A stretch of 64,000 bases of DNA from Acinetobacter tjernbergiae DSM 14971 = CIP 107465 (GTDB taxonomy: Bacteria; Pseudomonadota; Gammaproteobacteria; Pseudomonadales; Moraxellaceae), in contig NZ_KB894373.1 of NCBI RefSeq assembly GCF_000374425.1, forward strand, positions 18,099-82,098, written 5' to 3'. The position numbers and the translations under genes were made by a program. The stretch's first letter is position 1. Every line of letters begins with the position of its first letter. This document shows, one piece after another, positions 17,868-26,904 of this stretch. The notes under the pieces are model-generated. The model was not told where the DNA came from and ran no database searches. It saw only the letters and a list, made by a program, of their open reading frames with translations.

Positions 17868-18479
17868 ATGCCTAATACTCTACAAATAAATTCAACCAAA
17901 AAAATGTTTCAGTTTTATCCTCGCAATTTATTTTGGCTTGGGCTTTCCGTTCTTGCCATTGTTTTGGATCAATGGACAAAATGGATTGCCTTAGAAAAAA
18001 TTCCTCACATAGATTTACCATGTCAGGATAGCGTAGAAAAAATTTGTGCTTATTCTGATTCTATTCAGGTCATTCCACAAATTCTTGATTGGACATTGGC
18101 ATATAACCACGGCGCAGCGTTTAGCTTCTTATCTGATGCAGGTGGTTGGCAACGTTATTTGTTGACAGGTTTAGCTGGTATCTTTTCCCTGATCTTTATT
18201 TTTTGGCTAATGCGTATCCCAAAGAAATTAGTCATTTTACCTATTGCTATTTCGCTGATTTTAGGTGGTGCCATAGGTAATTTAATTAATCGAATGGTTT
18301 TGGGTTATGTGGTTGATTTTATACATATCTACTATGAGAAAACTTGGAGTTTTCCAGTATTTAATTTAGCAGATTGTTCGATTACTTTAGGCGTGATTTT
18401 TTTGCTGATTGATACGTTTTTTCTTGAAAAGAAGCGTACTCAAAGCATGAGTAATAAACATGTCTACTATTTTGATTAG
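17868..18479 (+). CDS. lspA: Signal peptidase II (lipoprotein signal peptidase), plasmid/island type
   Basis: 203 aa with four membrane segments; the catalytic aspartates sit in RMVLGYVVDFIHIYY and FNLADCSITLGV. It carries an N-terminal extension and a Cys insert (LPCQDSVEKICAYSD) compared with housekeeping LspA. Last gene of the CadR operon, 51 nt after feoB. LspA paralogues accompany Cd/Pb-resistance CDF genes elsewhere (pbrC-like). Confidence 0.88.
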   Translation: MPNTLQINSTKKMFQFYPRNLFWLGLSVLAIVLDQWTKWIALEKIPHIDLPCQDSVEKICAYSDSIQVIPQILDWTLAYNHGAAFSFLSDAGGWQRYLLTGLAGIFSLIFIFWLMRIPKKLVILPIAISLILGGAIGNLINRMVLGYVVDFIHIYYEKTWSFPVFNLADCSITLGVIFLLIDTFFLEKKRTQSMSNKHVYYFD

Positions 18480-18494
18480 TTGTGAGGCAATCGC

Positions 18495-18578
18495 TTAGGG
18501 CAAAAAGTTGATTTTGAATTAAAGGCTGAGGGTGAAACTTACACAGTGGTAACTGTTAAGTTAAAAAAAATAGAATGA
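18495..18578 (+). pseudogene. 3' remnant of a CusF-like copper-binding gene
   Basis: Encodes LGQKVDFELKAEGETYTVV then a short lysine-rich end and stop, matching the C-terminus of the intact cusF at 59466-59831 both in protein and DNA (GGGCAAAAAGTTGATTTTGA is shared). No start or N-terminus remains. It indicates that a copper locus once stood at this junction of the two cargo operons. Confidence 0.85.
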
Positions 18579-18676
18579 GTTAGCAGATAGCATTTTGAGA
18601 GTAATAAGGTTCTTTTCAAGAGGACCTTGTTCTCTTCTAAAAGGATTAAAAAAATTAAATATACGGTATTGCATAT

Positions 18677-18694
18677 ATATGTTAATTCGCATAT
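18677..18694 (+). promoter_or_regulatory. ArsR-type operator 1
   Basis: ATATG-N8-CATAT inverted repeat 36 nt upstream of the first arsC. The same half-sites and the same 8-nt spacer occur before arsR at 19181-19198. Confidence 0.65.
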
Positions 18695-18729
18695 AAAGAT
18701 ATAAGAATATATCAACAGAGTCTAGTTTG

Positions 18730-19164
18730 ATGACAGCTTCATTAGATGTAAAGATTTATCACAACCCTGCCTGTGGGACATCTCGGAACACTTTGGCTTT
18801 GATTCGTAATACAGGAATTGAGCCAACGGTGATTGAATACCTCATTACACCACCGAGTCATGACGAATTAATTAAATTGATTCAGGGTGCAAACTTAACG
18901 GTCAGAGAGGCGATTCGGCAGAATGTTGATCCTTATCGTGATCTGGAACTTGATCGCCCTGATTTGAGTGATGAACAATTACTCAGTTTCATGCTTGAAC
19001 ATCCTATTTTAATCAACCGCCCATTTGTGGTGACTGAACGAGGCACTTGCTTAAGCCGTCCATCAGAAGTCGTTTTAGAAATTCTGCCATTACCTCAAAA
19101 GGGTGCTTTCATTAAAGAAGATGGTGAACAAGTGATTGATGAAAATGGTCAGAGAGTGAATTAA
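18730..19164 (+). CDS. arsC: Arsenate reductase, glutaredoxin-linked ArsC family
   Basis: 144 aa. Catalytic Cys in IYHNPACGTSRNTL near residue 14, and the RPFVVTERGTCLSRPSEVV arginines that bind arsenate. Reduces As(V) to As(III) using glutathione/glutaredoxin. I chose the ATG at 18730 over a TTG three bases earlier. First gene of the ars operon and preceded by an ArsR-type operator. Confidence 0.92.
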   Translation: MTASLDVKIYHNPACGTSRNTLALIRNTGIEPTVIEYLITPPSHDELIKLIQGANLTVREAIRQNVDPYRDLELDRPDLSDEQLLSFMLEHPILINRPFVVTERGTCLSRPSEVVLEILPLPQKGAFIKEDGEQVIDENGQRVN

Positions 19165-19180
19165 AAAATTTAATTTTTGT

Positions 19181-19198
19181 ATATGATTATCTGCATAT
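19181..19198 (+). promoter_or_regulatory. ArsR-type operator 2, before arsR
   Basis: ATATG-N8-CATAT inverted repeat 25 nt upstream of arsR, identical half-sites and spacing to operator 1; an internal autoregulated promoter is likely. Confidence 0.65.
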
Positions 19199-19223
19199 CC
19201 AAATGAATAAATAGGTAGCAAAG

Positions 19224-19547
19224 ATGGATCAAGTTAATTTTTTTAAATGTTTATCTGATGAAACCCGTCTCAATATCGTGACTTTAATTGCTGAGAATAA
19301 AGAACTCTGTGTCTGTGATCTGACAGAAAAGCTACAACTGAGCCAACCCAAGATTTCTAGGCATCTGGCGTTATTACGTTCTTCAGGATTGTTGCAGGAC
19401 AGACGACAAAGCCAATGGGTGTACTACAGCATTAATCCACAACTACCAGCTTGGTGTTTTGAAATTCTAGTCACTTTACAAAAAACATCATCCAGTCAAG
19501 TTGTGGTCGATACCAACACGTTTCCTATCAATAGTTATTGTGAGTAA
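19224..19547 (+). CDS. arsR: ArsR-family arsenite-responsive repressor
   Basis: 107 aa winged-helix repressor. The arsenite site ELCVCDLTEKL provides two Cys at the start of the recognition region, followed by LSQPKISRHLALLRSSGLL and the wing QWVYYSI. Represses the ars operon until As(III) binds. Probably acts on both ATATG-N8-CATAT operators. Confidence 0.93.
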   Translation: MDQVNFFKCLSDETRLNIVTLIAENKELCVCDLTEKLQLSQPKISRHLALLRSSGLLQDRRQSQWVYYSINPQLPAWCFEILVTLQKTSSSQVVVDTNTFPINSYCE

Positions 19548-19553
19548 TAGATT

Positions 19554-20027
19554 ATGAAATTCCTTTTTTTGTGTACTGGAAATAGCTGCCGTAGCATTTT
19601 GTCTGAAGTGCTGTTTAACAGTCGTGCGCCTGAAAACTGGAAAGCGTACAGTGCAGGCAGTAAGCCATCTGGACAGGTGCATCCATTAACGATTGAAACC
19701 TTGCAAAACTTAGGTCTGTCAACGGATGGTTTATGGAGTAAAACGATTGATGACTGTGAACAATATCAACCTGACGTGGTGATTACAGTCTGTGATTCAG
19801 CAGCGCAAGAAGCTTGTCCACTTTATTTAGGTGGAGCGATCAAGGCGCATTGGGGTTTAGCTGATCCATCACACCTAGACTTGCCTAAAGAAGAAAAATT
19901 ACAGGCATTCCAAGTCACTGTAGACCACATCAATCGTCGTTTAGATGCGTTATTTGCACTGGATACAGCAAATATGACACGCCCTGAATTGATTGCTGCA
20001 ATCAATCACATCTCAGATATTGAATGA
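19554..20027 (+). CDS. arsC: Arsenate reductase, low-molecular-weight phosphatase type
   Basis: 157 aa. P-loop CTGNSCR (CX5R) at residues 7-13, and the DPS motif in [13 protein letters not shown] second, unrelated arsenate reductase in the same operon; six nt after arsR. Might use thioredoxin, and a thioredoxin reductase gene ends the operon. Confidence 0.92.
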   Translation: MKFLFLCTGNSCRSILSEVLFNSRAPENWKAYSAGSKPSGQVHPLTIETLQNLGLSTDGLWSKTIDDCEQYQPDVVITVCDSAAQEACPLYLGGAIKAHWGLADPSHLDLPKEEKLQAFQVTVDHINRRLDALFALDTANMTRPELIAAINHISDIE

Positions 20028-20034
20028 GAACGTC

Positions 20035-21075
20035 ATGGCTCAACAAAGACTGTCATTTTTAGATCGTAACCTGACGCTATGGATTTTCATTGCGATGGGA
20101 TTAGGGATAGCAATAGGTGTGTTCTTTCCGCAAGCTTCCGTTACTTTAGACAAAATGAGTGTGGATTCCGTCAATATTCCAATTGCGATTGGTTTGATTC
20201 TGATGATGTATCCACCTCTAGCCAAGGTGGACTATGCTACTTTGCCACAAGTGTTTAAAGACAAGAAAACCTTAACTTTGTCTTTGGTGCAGAACTGGGT
20301 GATTGCGCCTGTATTAATGTTTGCATTAGCAATTATTTTTTTACATAGCTATCCAGAATACATGACAGGCTTGATCCTGATCGGTTTGGCTCGCTGTATT
20401 GCGATGGTTTTGGTGTGGAACGGTTTAGCCTGTGGTGATAACCAATATGTAGCAGCGTTGGTGGCATTCAATAGTATTTTCCAGATTCTGTTTTTTAGTA
20501 CCTATGCTTGGCTGTTCCTCACATTCTTGCCACCCTATTTCGGTATCGCAGGGCAAGTGATCAATGTTGATTTCTGGACGATTACCCATGCGGTGTTGGT
20601 TTACTTGGGGATTCCATTTTTCCTCGGCTTTATGACCCGATTCACTTTAGTGAAAGCTAAAGGTTTAGATTGGTATCAAAATGTCTTTTTACCCAAGATC
20701 AGCCCACTCAGTTTATTGGCACTTCTTTTTACCATCGTGGCAATGTTCAGCTTAAAAGGTGGTGATGTGGTGAGCTTACCATTGGATGTTCTGCGTATCG
20801 CAATTCCACTCACGATTTATTTTATTGTGATGTTTTTCATTAGCTTCTTTATGAGCAAATGGATGGGCAATGACTATCCTAAAACCACCGCAATTTCTTT
20901 CACGGCTGCTGGTAATAACTTTGAGTTGGCTTTGGCTGTAGCGATTGCAACCTTTGGTTTGGCTTCACCTGTGGCATTTACCACCGTGATTGGTCCTTTG
21001 GTTGAAGTACCTGTATTGATCGCTTTAGTCAGTGTGTCGTTATGGCTCAGAAAAAAGTATTTTAAATCGGTGTAA
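20035..21075 (+). CDS. acr3: Arsenite efflux permease ACR3
   Basis: 346 aa inner-membrane protein with ten hydrophobic segments. Conserved ACR3 features: [21 protein letters not shown] with the functional Cys and [20 protein letters not shown]. The ATG at 20035 is 10 nt after arsC; the frame is open further upstream inside arsC but lacks a start signal. Exports As(III). Confidence 0.94.
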   Translation: MAQQRLSFLDRNLTLWIFIAMGLGIAIGVFFPQASVTLDKMSVDSVNIPIAIGLILMMYPPLAKVDYATLPQVFKDKKTLTLSLVQNWVIAPVLMFALAIIFLHSYPEYMTGLILIGLARCIAMVLVWNGLACGDNQYVAALVAFNSIFQILFFSTYAWLFLTFLPPYFGIAGQVINVDFWTITHAVLVYLGIPFFLGFMTRFTLVKAKGLDWYQNVFLPKISPLSLLALLFTIVAMFSLKGGDVVSLPLDVLRIAIPLTIYFIVMFFISFFMSKWMGNDYPKTTAISFTAAGNNFELALAVAIATFGLASPVAFTTVIGPLVEVPVLIALVSVSLWLRKKYFKSV

Positions 21076-21080
21076 TTGTA

Positions 21081-21785
21081 ATGAATCTTCCTAATGTTGA
21101 TATGGAGCTACTTGAACAGCCAACTTTGGAAAAAGTTCAAGCTAAATCGTTAGATCATGCGCCACGTATTTTGTTGTTATATGGTTCTAACCGTGAGCGT
21201 TCGTATAGTCGTTTAGCCGTGATGGAAGCAGGTCGAATCTTGGAACAGTTTGGTGCCGAGGTTAAAATTTTTCATCCGAAAGGGCTACCTTTGCCAGAAG
21301 ATGCGGATATGGAACACCCAAAAGCAAAAGAACTACATGAGCTTTTGGCATGGTCAGAGGGCATGGTGTGGTGTTCGCCTGAACGTCACGGTTCAATGAG
21401 TTCGATCTTTAAGTCACAGATCGATTGGATTCCATTGGCAGGTGGTGCGATTCGTGCCACTCAAGGAAAAACACTGGCACTAATGCAAGTCAGTGGTGGT
21501 TCGCAATCTTTCAATAGTGTCAATCAAATGCGTATTTTAGGGCGTTGGATGCGGATGATCACGATTCCGAATCAGTCTTCAATTCCAAAAGCATTTTTAG
21601 AGTTTGAAGAAGATGGGCGAATGAAAGCATCATCCTATTACGACCGTATCGTGGATGTGATGGAAGAGTTATATAAATTTACGTTGCTGACACGAGGGCA
21701 AAGTCAGTATTTAACTGATCGTTATTCTGAGCGTAAAGAATCTGCTGAAGAATTATCAAAACGTGTTAATCAGCGAAGTTTGTAG
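21081..21785 (+). CDS. arsH: ArsH NADPH-dependent FMN reductase
   Basis: 234 aa flavodoxin-fold protein. FMN-binding [16 protein letters not shown] and the [18 protein letters not shown] motif of ArsH. In other bacteria ArsH oxidises trivalent organoarsenicals or protects from oxidative stress. Five nt after acr3. Confidence 0.94.
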   Translation: MNLPNVDMELLEQPTLEKVQAKSLDHAPRILLLYGSNRERSYSRLAVMEAGRILEQFGAEVKIFHPKGLPLPEDADMEHPKAKELHELLAWSEGMVWCSPERHGSMSSIFKSQIDWIPLAGGAIRATQGKTLALMQVSGGSQSFNSVNQMRILGRWMRMITIPNQSSIPKAFLEFEEDGRMKASSYYDRIVDVMEELYKFTLLTRGQSQYLTDRYSERKESAEELSKRVNQRSL

Positions 21786-21803
21786 AATGCTGGAGAAAAT
21801 TAA

Positions 21804-22754
<951 letters not shown>

Positions 22755-22866
22755 TCAATACATTCACTGAAAAAATAAAGCTAGCTCTACCTCTAATTGG
22801 CATAGTTGGTTTTATATGGTCTATGATTAAGAAGACAATAAGTTAACTCAACTTATTGAAATATAA

Positions 22867-22902
22867 AAATAAGGGAATCGGTTTCCCTTATTTTTTTGTT
22901 CA
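22867..22902. terminator. Bidirectional terminator between trxB and the small-envelope cluster
   Basis: AAATAAGGGAA-TCGG-TTTCCCTTATTTTTTT; ends both convergent units. The gap 22755-22866 holds an unassigned open segment (GIVGFIWSMIKKTIS), probably a gene remnant. Confidence 0.85.
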
Positions 22903-22933
22903 TGGGTGCAGTTTTTATTGTGTATAGCTTTAG

Positions 22934-23446
22934 TTATTGACATATCGCATCATAGCTAATACGAACCTCATTAATAGGACGCTTTACTTTCGTCTTTAAA
23001 TCAAAATCATCATCAGTGATATTAAAGATAACTTGATATTCACCCTCTGCTCCTGAAAGAACGGCGTATGAGTAAGAAGAACCTTGTTTACCATCAGTAT
23101 AGTCGTAACAACCTGATTTGATTTTAGCAGCAATAGAACGAAGACTATCTTTCCCTAGCGTAATAACCTTGCCATCTACATTTACTGTTACAGGTGTAGG
23201 TTTAAGCTGACTAACGCTAAAATTATTTACTCCGTATTGATTATAATTTGCGTAAATGGATAATCCATTCACAGTCCATTGACTGTAGCTGTTATCACCA
23301 TATTGGGGTTTGCCGAGCTTTTTGATCAATGAAGCCCGAGTATCTTCTACAGTGACCTTTTTGCCAGCAAATGAAACAACAGCATGATTTGCGAAAGCAG
23401 AAGTTGTACAAACAGTGACTAAAGCAGCGACAATAAACTTTTTCAT
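22934..23446 (-). CDS. Secreted protein, 170 aa, unknown (small-envelope cluster A)
   Basis: Signal peptide MKKFIVAALVTVCTTSAFA then a mature domain with KVTVEDTRASLIKKLGKPQY, a pattern seen in periplasmic SmpA/BamE-like or copper-binding folds, but I do not recognise the family. Two Cys (GCYDY and the C-terminal Cys) may form a disulfide. Last gene of the minus-strand cluster read from the C4-type RNA promoter at 24945-24973. Confidence 0.6.
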   Translation of the reverse strand: MKKFIVAALVTVCTTSAFANHAVVSFAGKKVTVEDTRASLIKKLGKPQYGDNSYSQWTVNGLSIYANYNQYGVNNFSVSQLKPTPVTVNVDGKVITLGKDSLRSIAAKIKSGCYDYTDGKQGSSYSYAVLSGAEGEYQVIFNITDDDFDLKTKVKRPINEVRISYDAICQ

Positions 23447-23493
23447 TAAATATTCCTTTAAAATTTAAATAATTATAGACAATAGCTAATATG

Positions 23494-23838
23494 CTATTGT
23501 GCCCAAGTACAGACTTTGAACCAATCACCAACCCAGCAGGCTTTCTCCTTCTGTGAGCGAGTCGCCTCACCCCATGTAGATGCGCCACCACTCAATTTTG
23601 TTGCTTGAACAACAGCTTGATCTTTACTTTCAATCCAAACCATGATGCCTTCAAAGTTTAATTTTTTAGCAAAACTAGGGTGGCTAATATAAAAGCTGCC
23701 GTTACCTTGTGGATCAAAATTACACTTACCCTTATATATGGTTTTACCACTATCTTCGATTTGACAGGTTGCTGGTTTGGCTTGTGCAATTGCGGGAACT
23801 GCAATACTTAAAAGTATTGCCATGATTAATTTCTTCAT
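23494..23838 (-). CDS. Secreted protein, 114 aa, unknown (small-envelope cluster A)
   Basis: Signal peptide MKKLIMAILLSIAVPAIAQA. Mature part has four Cys (ATCQIEDSG, KGKCNFD, KACWVGDWFKVCTWAQ), likely periplasmic with disulfides. Function unknown. The matching position in island B is taken by a different secreted protein (37724-38035). Confidence 0.6.
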   Translation of the reverse strand: MKKLIMAILLSIAVPAIAQAKPATCQIEDSGKTIYKGKCNFDPQGNGSFYISHPSFAKKLNFEGIMVWIESKDQAVVQATKLSGGASTWGEATRSQKEKACWVGDWFKVCTWAQ

Positions 23839-23867
23839 AAGTCTTTTCTTGAATATAAATGGTTGAA

Positions 23868-24092
23868 TTATTTAGAACGCAATACCAGTGCGCCAATAAT
23901 GATGAGGATTAGAACACCACCAATAAATTTACCTACGGATGGGAACATGACCGCAGGCCAGACGATTCCCCGACCAATGTGATAGGCGAATGACTTGTAG
24001 CTGTATTGACCCCAGAAGTTCTGGTAAACCGTAAAAAAGAAGCCAATAATAAAATAGCCACCGATAGCCCATGCCTTAATATTTTCTTTCAT
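23868..24092 (-). CDS. Small membrane protein, 74 aa (small-envelope cluster A)
   Basis: Two hydrophobic segments (AIGGYFIIGFFFTVYQNFW and FIGGVLILIIIGALVL). The middle HIGRGIVWPAVMFPSVGK resembles NLGKAAVWPVTIF in the 48-aa protein at 38057-38203. Its ATG overlaps the stop of the 43-aa gene (TAATG), so the two are translationally coupled. Function unknown. Confidence 0.6.
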   Translation of the reverse strand: MKENIKAWAIGGYFIIGFFFTVYQNFWGQYSYKSFAYHIGRGIVWPAVMFPSVGKFIGGVLILIIIGALVLRSK

Positions 24093-24223
24093 TATTTATC
24101 TCCCCCAGTTGCAAAGTTCACCAGTAGCATGAACAGCCCCAGTAAAATCATGAATCCAATAAAAGGTAAGCCCAGAAACGCAATGGCAACGATGACAACA
24201 ATAATTCCTGCAATTGCTCGCAT
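24092..24223 (-). CDS. 43-aa single-span membrane protein (small-envelope cluster A)
   Basis: Very short gene encoding MRAIAGIIVVIVAIAFLGLP and a second hydrophobic half ending NFATGGDK; nearly all of it is membrane-spanning. Supported by stop/start overlap with the downstream gene and by a counterpart of the same length and character at 38545-38664. Function unknown. Confidence 0.6.
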   Translation of the reverse strand: MRAIAGIIVVIVAIAFLGLPFIGFMILLGLFMLLVNFATGGDK

Positions 24224-24226
24224 GGC

Positions 24227-24484
24227 TTACTTCTTCATACATTGCATACCGTAACGCACAATTTCTTCCTGAAATTCTTGCGTTTGGCTGATGATATAAA
24301 ATTTTTCTTCCAGTCGATCTGCGCCATATTGATCTTCAATTTTTTCATAGACACATTCACAGGTAGAGCTATCAGCACCGCCCATTTTGCAACCCTTAAC
24401 GAATTCACGTTCAGATTTGCTGGCACAGCCTGTTAAAGTGATTGCAGTAATACTGATCAAAAGAAGAGATGAGAGTATGTTCAT
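24227..24484 (-). CDS. Small lipoprotein, 85 aa (small-envelope cluster A)
   Basis: Lipobox ITLTGCAS at residues 15-22. Mature domain with EFVKGCKMGGADSSTCECVYEKIEDQY and a C-terminal Cys; homologous to the 91-aa lipoprotein at 38218-38493 (KAGCQAGGLDRSTCSCIYDKVEAHY). Four conserved Cys. Function unknown, likely anchored in an envelope membrane. Confidence 0.7.
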   Translation of the reverse strand: MNILSSLLLISITAITLTGCASKSEREFVKGCKMGGADSSTCECVYEKIEDQYGADRLEEKFYIISQTQEFQEEIVRYGMQCMKK

Positions 24485-24566
24485 GTTTTTCCCCGATATT
24501 TAATTTTTGGAATTGTTTTAATGTTTTTGATTCAGCGAATTTGTGCAGCCATTAAACAGGCAGGCG

Positions 24567-24593
24567 TAATACCCTCAATACGGATGGGTATTA
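24567..24593. other. Hairpin in the leader of small-envelope cluster A
   Basis: TAATACCC (24567-24574) and GGGTATTA (24586-24593), perfect 8-bp arms with an 11-nt loop, without a T run. Lies between the leader ORF and the lipoprotein; it could be a regulatory structure or weak terminator. Confidence 0.45.
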
Positions 24594-24632
24594 AGATGAC
24601 ATGATAAAATTGGCTGAATAAAAATCAGATAG

Positions 24633-24701
24633 CTAATTTAAAAGCCTGAATTCAATCAAAAAATGAATGGGGATTGGGTGTAACAGAGAATGATAAGTCA
24701 T
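24633..24701 (-). CDS. 22-codon leader ORF controlled by the C4-type RNA (island A)
   Basis: ATG at 24701 preceded at 8 nt by AGGAG (24714-24710, minus strand). The encoded peptide starts MTYHSLLHPIPIHF. The SD overlaps the segment CATCTAG that pairs with the RNA. A counterpart of 31 codons, also starting MT and containing IPIH, stands at the same place in island B. It occupies the place of icd in phage P1 or kil in satellite P4; whether the peptide matters or only its translation is unknown. Confidence 0.6.
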   Translation of the reverse strand: MTYHSLLHPIPIHFLIEFRLLN

Positions 24702-24938
24702 AGTGACTACTCCTAGATGTACTTAGAAGTTCTACCAAATCACTGTCAAATGATGGTGGCAGAACGAAAGGGGGTTGACAGACTGGACATCTAGTAACCA
24801 GCACGCACGAAGCGTCCCCCTCCCGTTCTACCGCAAAGGGGGTACGAGAAGGTTTCGCACAAAATCCATATTTAGAAAATATGAACCTGATACGCTAGAT
24901 GAACGGTCTGTCAAAACCGACTGACCATGTGGGTCAGC
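24702..24938 (-). ncRNA. C4/CI-type antisense RNA locus of island A
   Basis: Minus-strand structured leader. In transcription order: target 1 = TTGACAGAC (24914-24906) plus CATCTAG (24901-24895); antisense core with a hairpin of CCCCCT/AGGGGG around 24815-24842 and the complementary block CTAGATGT (24794-24787) plus GTCTGTCAA (24783-24775); target 2 = TTGACAG (24749-24743) plus ACATCTAG (24720-24713), which runs into the SD AGGAG of the leader ORF. The layout is that of P1/P7 C4 and P4 CI (a1b1, antisense, a2b2). The minus strand is preferred: C-A mismatches on plus become G-U pairs on minus. Exact RNA ends unknown. Confidence 0.75.
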
Positions 24939-24944
24939 AGAGGA

Positions 24945-24973
24945 ATGATAAATTTATGTGGGAATTGAGTCAA
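24945..24973 (-). promoter_or_regulatory. Sigma70 promoter of the C4-type RNA, island A
   Basis: Minus strand -35 TTGACT (24973-24968), 17-nt spacer, -10 TATCAT (24950-24945). Same distance (31 nt) from the first pairing block as the island B promoter. Confidence 0.75.
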
Positions 24974-25188
24974 TTGATATCAGTATGTTTTATCGAATTA
25001 AATTTTGAATTGTCTTAAATATATTGGTTATTCCATTTAACATTATTTTAGTTATACATTCACTTGGAATATTTTTTTACTTTTTTCCCTCTATTCTCAA
25101 CGAATTACTCTTATTTCACCGCCTTGCTTGAGATTGAAAATTCAACTTGATAAGGTGCTTTTAATGATGAAAAAGTAGAGTTTTTACG

Positions 25189-26580
25189 ATGGCTAAAATT
25201 ACAGTTTATGTATGCCGTGATTGTGGCAAGGAGGAGGATATTTGGATTGGACAGTGTCTTAAATGTGGGGCATTCAATAGTATCAGCAAAACAGTAGTTG
25301 AACGAAAGACTCAGCATCGGGCTACAGCAGGTTTAAGTCATTCTGGTTATGCAGGACAGAAACATCACATTACTAAATTAAATGCAGTTAAGATGAGTCA
25401 GGAGATTCGATGTTCAACAGGCATAGGAGAATTTGATCGTGTCTTAGGTGGTGGTCTGGTCACTGGATCAGTGGTATTAATTGGCGGTGATCCTGGCATT
25501 GGCAAATCAACGCTACTTTTACAAACCGCCACGCATATCGCAGAAAATCAATCGGTTTTATATATCACAGGAGAGGAATCACTGTCACAAGTTGCTATGC
25601 GAGCTAAACGATTGGGTTTGCCACTGGACAGACTGGATGTCATGGCAGAAACGAAAGTAGAACGCATTTGTGAGATATTAGCGGAACAAAAAACCTCTAT
25701 GGTGATTTTGGATTCCATTCAAACCTTATATACGGAGGCTATTCCTGCTGCATCAGGCAGCACATCACAAATTAAAGAATCTGCTGCAATCTTAACCCGA
25801 CTTGCAAAACAAAGGGGGATATCTTTACTTATAGTTGGTCATGTGACTAAAGATGGTGTATTGGCTGGTCCTCGTGTATTGGAACACATGGTTGATTGCG
25901 TATTATATTTTGAGGGACAAAGTGACTTACAGTATCGAATGATGAGAGCTGTTAAAAACCGCTTTGGGGCTGTAAATGAATTAAGTGTTTTTGAGATGAC
26001 TGATCAGGGGCTGAGGGAAGTTATAAACCCAGCAACGATTTTTTTGGATCGTTATGGCGAAGCAGTCGCAGGGTCTGTTGTCATGGTTAGTCGAAATGGT
26101 GTACGACCATTTTTAGTCGAAGTACAGGCTTTAGTGAGTGAAACAAAAACTACACCTAGACAACTTATTTTAGGTCTGGAGCATAATCGCCTTACTTTCC
26201 TGTTGACCATTATGAAAGAACAAGCCAACGTGGATATTCTTGAACATAATGTCTATGTCAATATTGTGGGTGGATTGAAAATTACAGAAACAGCGTCAGA
26301 TTTAGCCGTGCTATTGGCTTGTGTATCGAGCCTAAAAAATCAACCCTTACCTCACGATATGGCTGTGTTTGGTGAAGTAGGCTTGTCTGGTGAGATTCGG
26401 TCTGTACCCAATGCACAGGAACGTATAAAGGAAGCCCAAAAGAACGGATTTAAAACTGTAGTTATCCCTAAAGTGAATCAGCCCAAACAGCCGATAGAGT
26501 CTATGAACGTGATTGCTGTGGAATATTTGTACCAAGTATTACAGGCAGTTTTTGAAAATGATGCTTTGGTTGTAAATTGA
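25189..26580 (+). CDS. radA: RadA-family DNA repair ATPase (island copy)
   Basis: 463 aa. N-terminal zinc finger CRDCGKEEDIWIGQCLKCG, RecA-like core with Walker A GGDPGIGKSTLL, Walker B SMVILDSIQT, RadA-specific KNRFG motif, and a Lon-like C-terminal domain (GGLKITETASDLAVLLACVS). It drives branch migration of recombination intermediates. A full-length accessory copy in an island is notable; a chromosomal radA is expected elsewhere. Divergent from the C4-type promoter. Confidence 0.92.
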   Translation: MAKITVYVCRDCGKEEDIWIGQCLKCGAFNSISKTVVERKTQHRATAGLSHSGYAGQKHHITKLNAVKMSQEIRCSTGIGEFDRVLGGGLVTGSVVLIGGDPGIGKSTLLLQTATHIAENQSVLYITGEESLSQVAMRAKRLGLPLDRLDVMAETKVERICEILAEQKTSMVILDSIQTLYTEAIPAASGSTSQIKESAAILTRLAKQRGISLLIVGHVTKDGVLAGPRVLEHMVDCVLYFEGQSDLQYRMMRAVKNRFGAVNELSVFEMTDQGLREVINPATIFLDRYGEAVAGSVVMVSRNGVRPFLVEVQALVSETKTTPRQLILGLEHNRLTFLLTIMKEQANVDILEHNVYVNIVGGLKITETASDLAVLLACVSSLKNQPLPHDMAVFGEVGLSGEIRSVPNAQERIKEAQKNGFKTVVIPKVNQPKQPIESMNVIAVEYLYQVLQAVFENDALVVN

Positions 26581-26904
26581 GCAGCAGTAAAAATCCTTTG
26601 GTTCAACGTATGCTATGCTTTTATCTCATCATGGATGATTAGCCTAAAAGGTTTTTAGAAAGAAACCAGAGTAGGACGTTAGATTTCTGTAAAAAATATC
26701 AATAAGATGAAAGTTTGCCACAGCCTGTGGCAAAATTGCCGTATTCTTTGTGCTGATAAAGATTATTTAGATATGGAAATTGCTTTGCAGGATGAGGGTA
26801 AGCCTATGAGGGGGCGAGTACCAACTCTTATTTATTACCTCAAGATAAACTGCAAACTTTAGTATCCAATGAATTAAAAAAATGGAGTCGTTGGATTAAA
26901 ATTG
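26581..26904. other. Non-coding stretch with a probable gene remnant
   Basis: No intact gene. The last ~100 bases contain an open frame ending SNELKKWSRWIKIDD and a stop at 26909-26911, which looks like the C-terminus of a lost protein (perhaps a Bug/TctC-type binding protein; weak). Nothing else was recognised. Confidence 0.35.

Noticed and set aside
24713..24901. CTAGATG direct repeats flanking ~180 bp, looking like a target-site duplication
   Set aside because: Sequence outside the repeats is also conserved with island B, where the repeat is CTTAGG at the same places; this is covarying structure, not an insertion.
24702..24973. Reading the structured element on the plus strand toward radA
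   Set aside because: Stem mismatches on plus become G-U on minus, and promoters, SD and leader ORFs all fit the minus strand in both islands.
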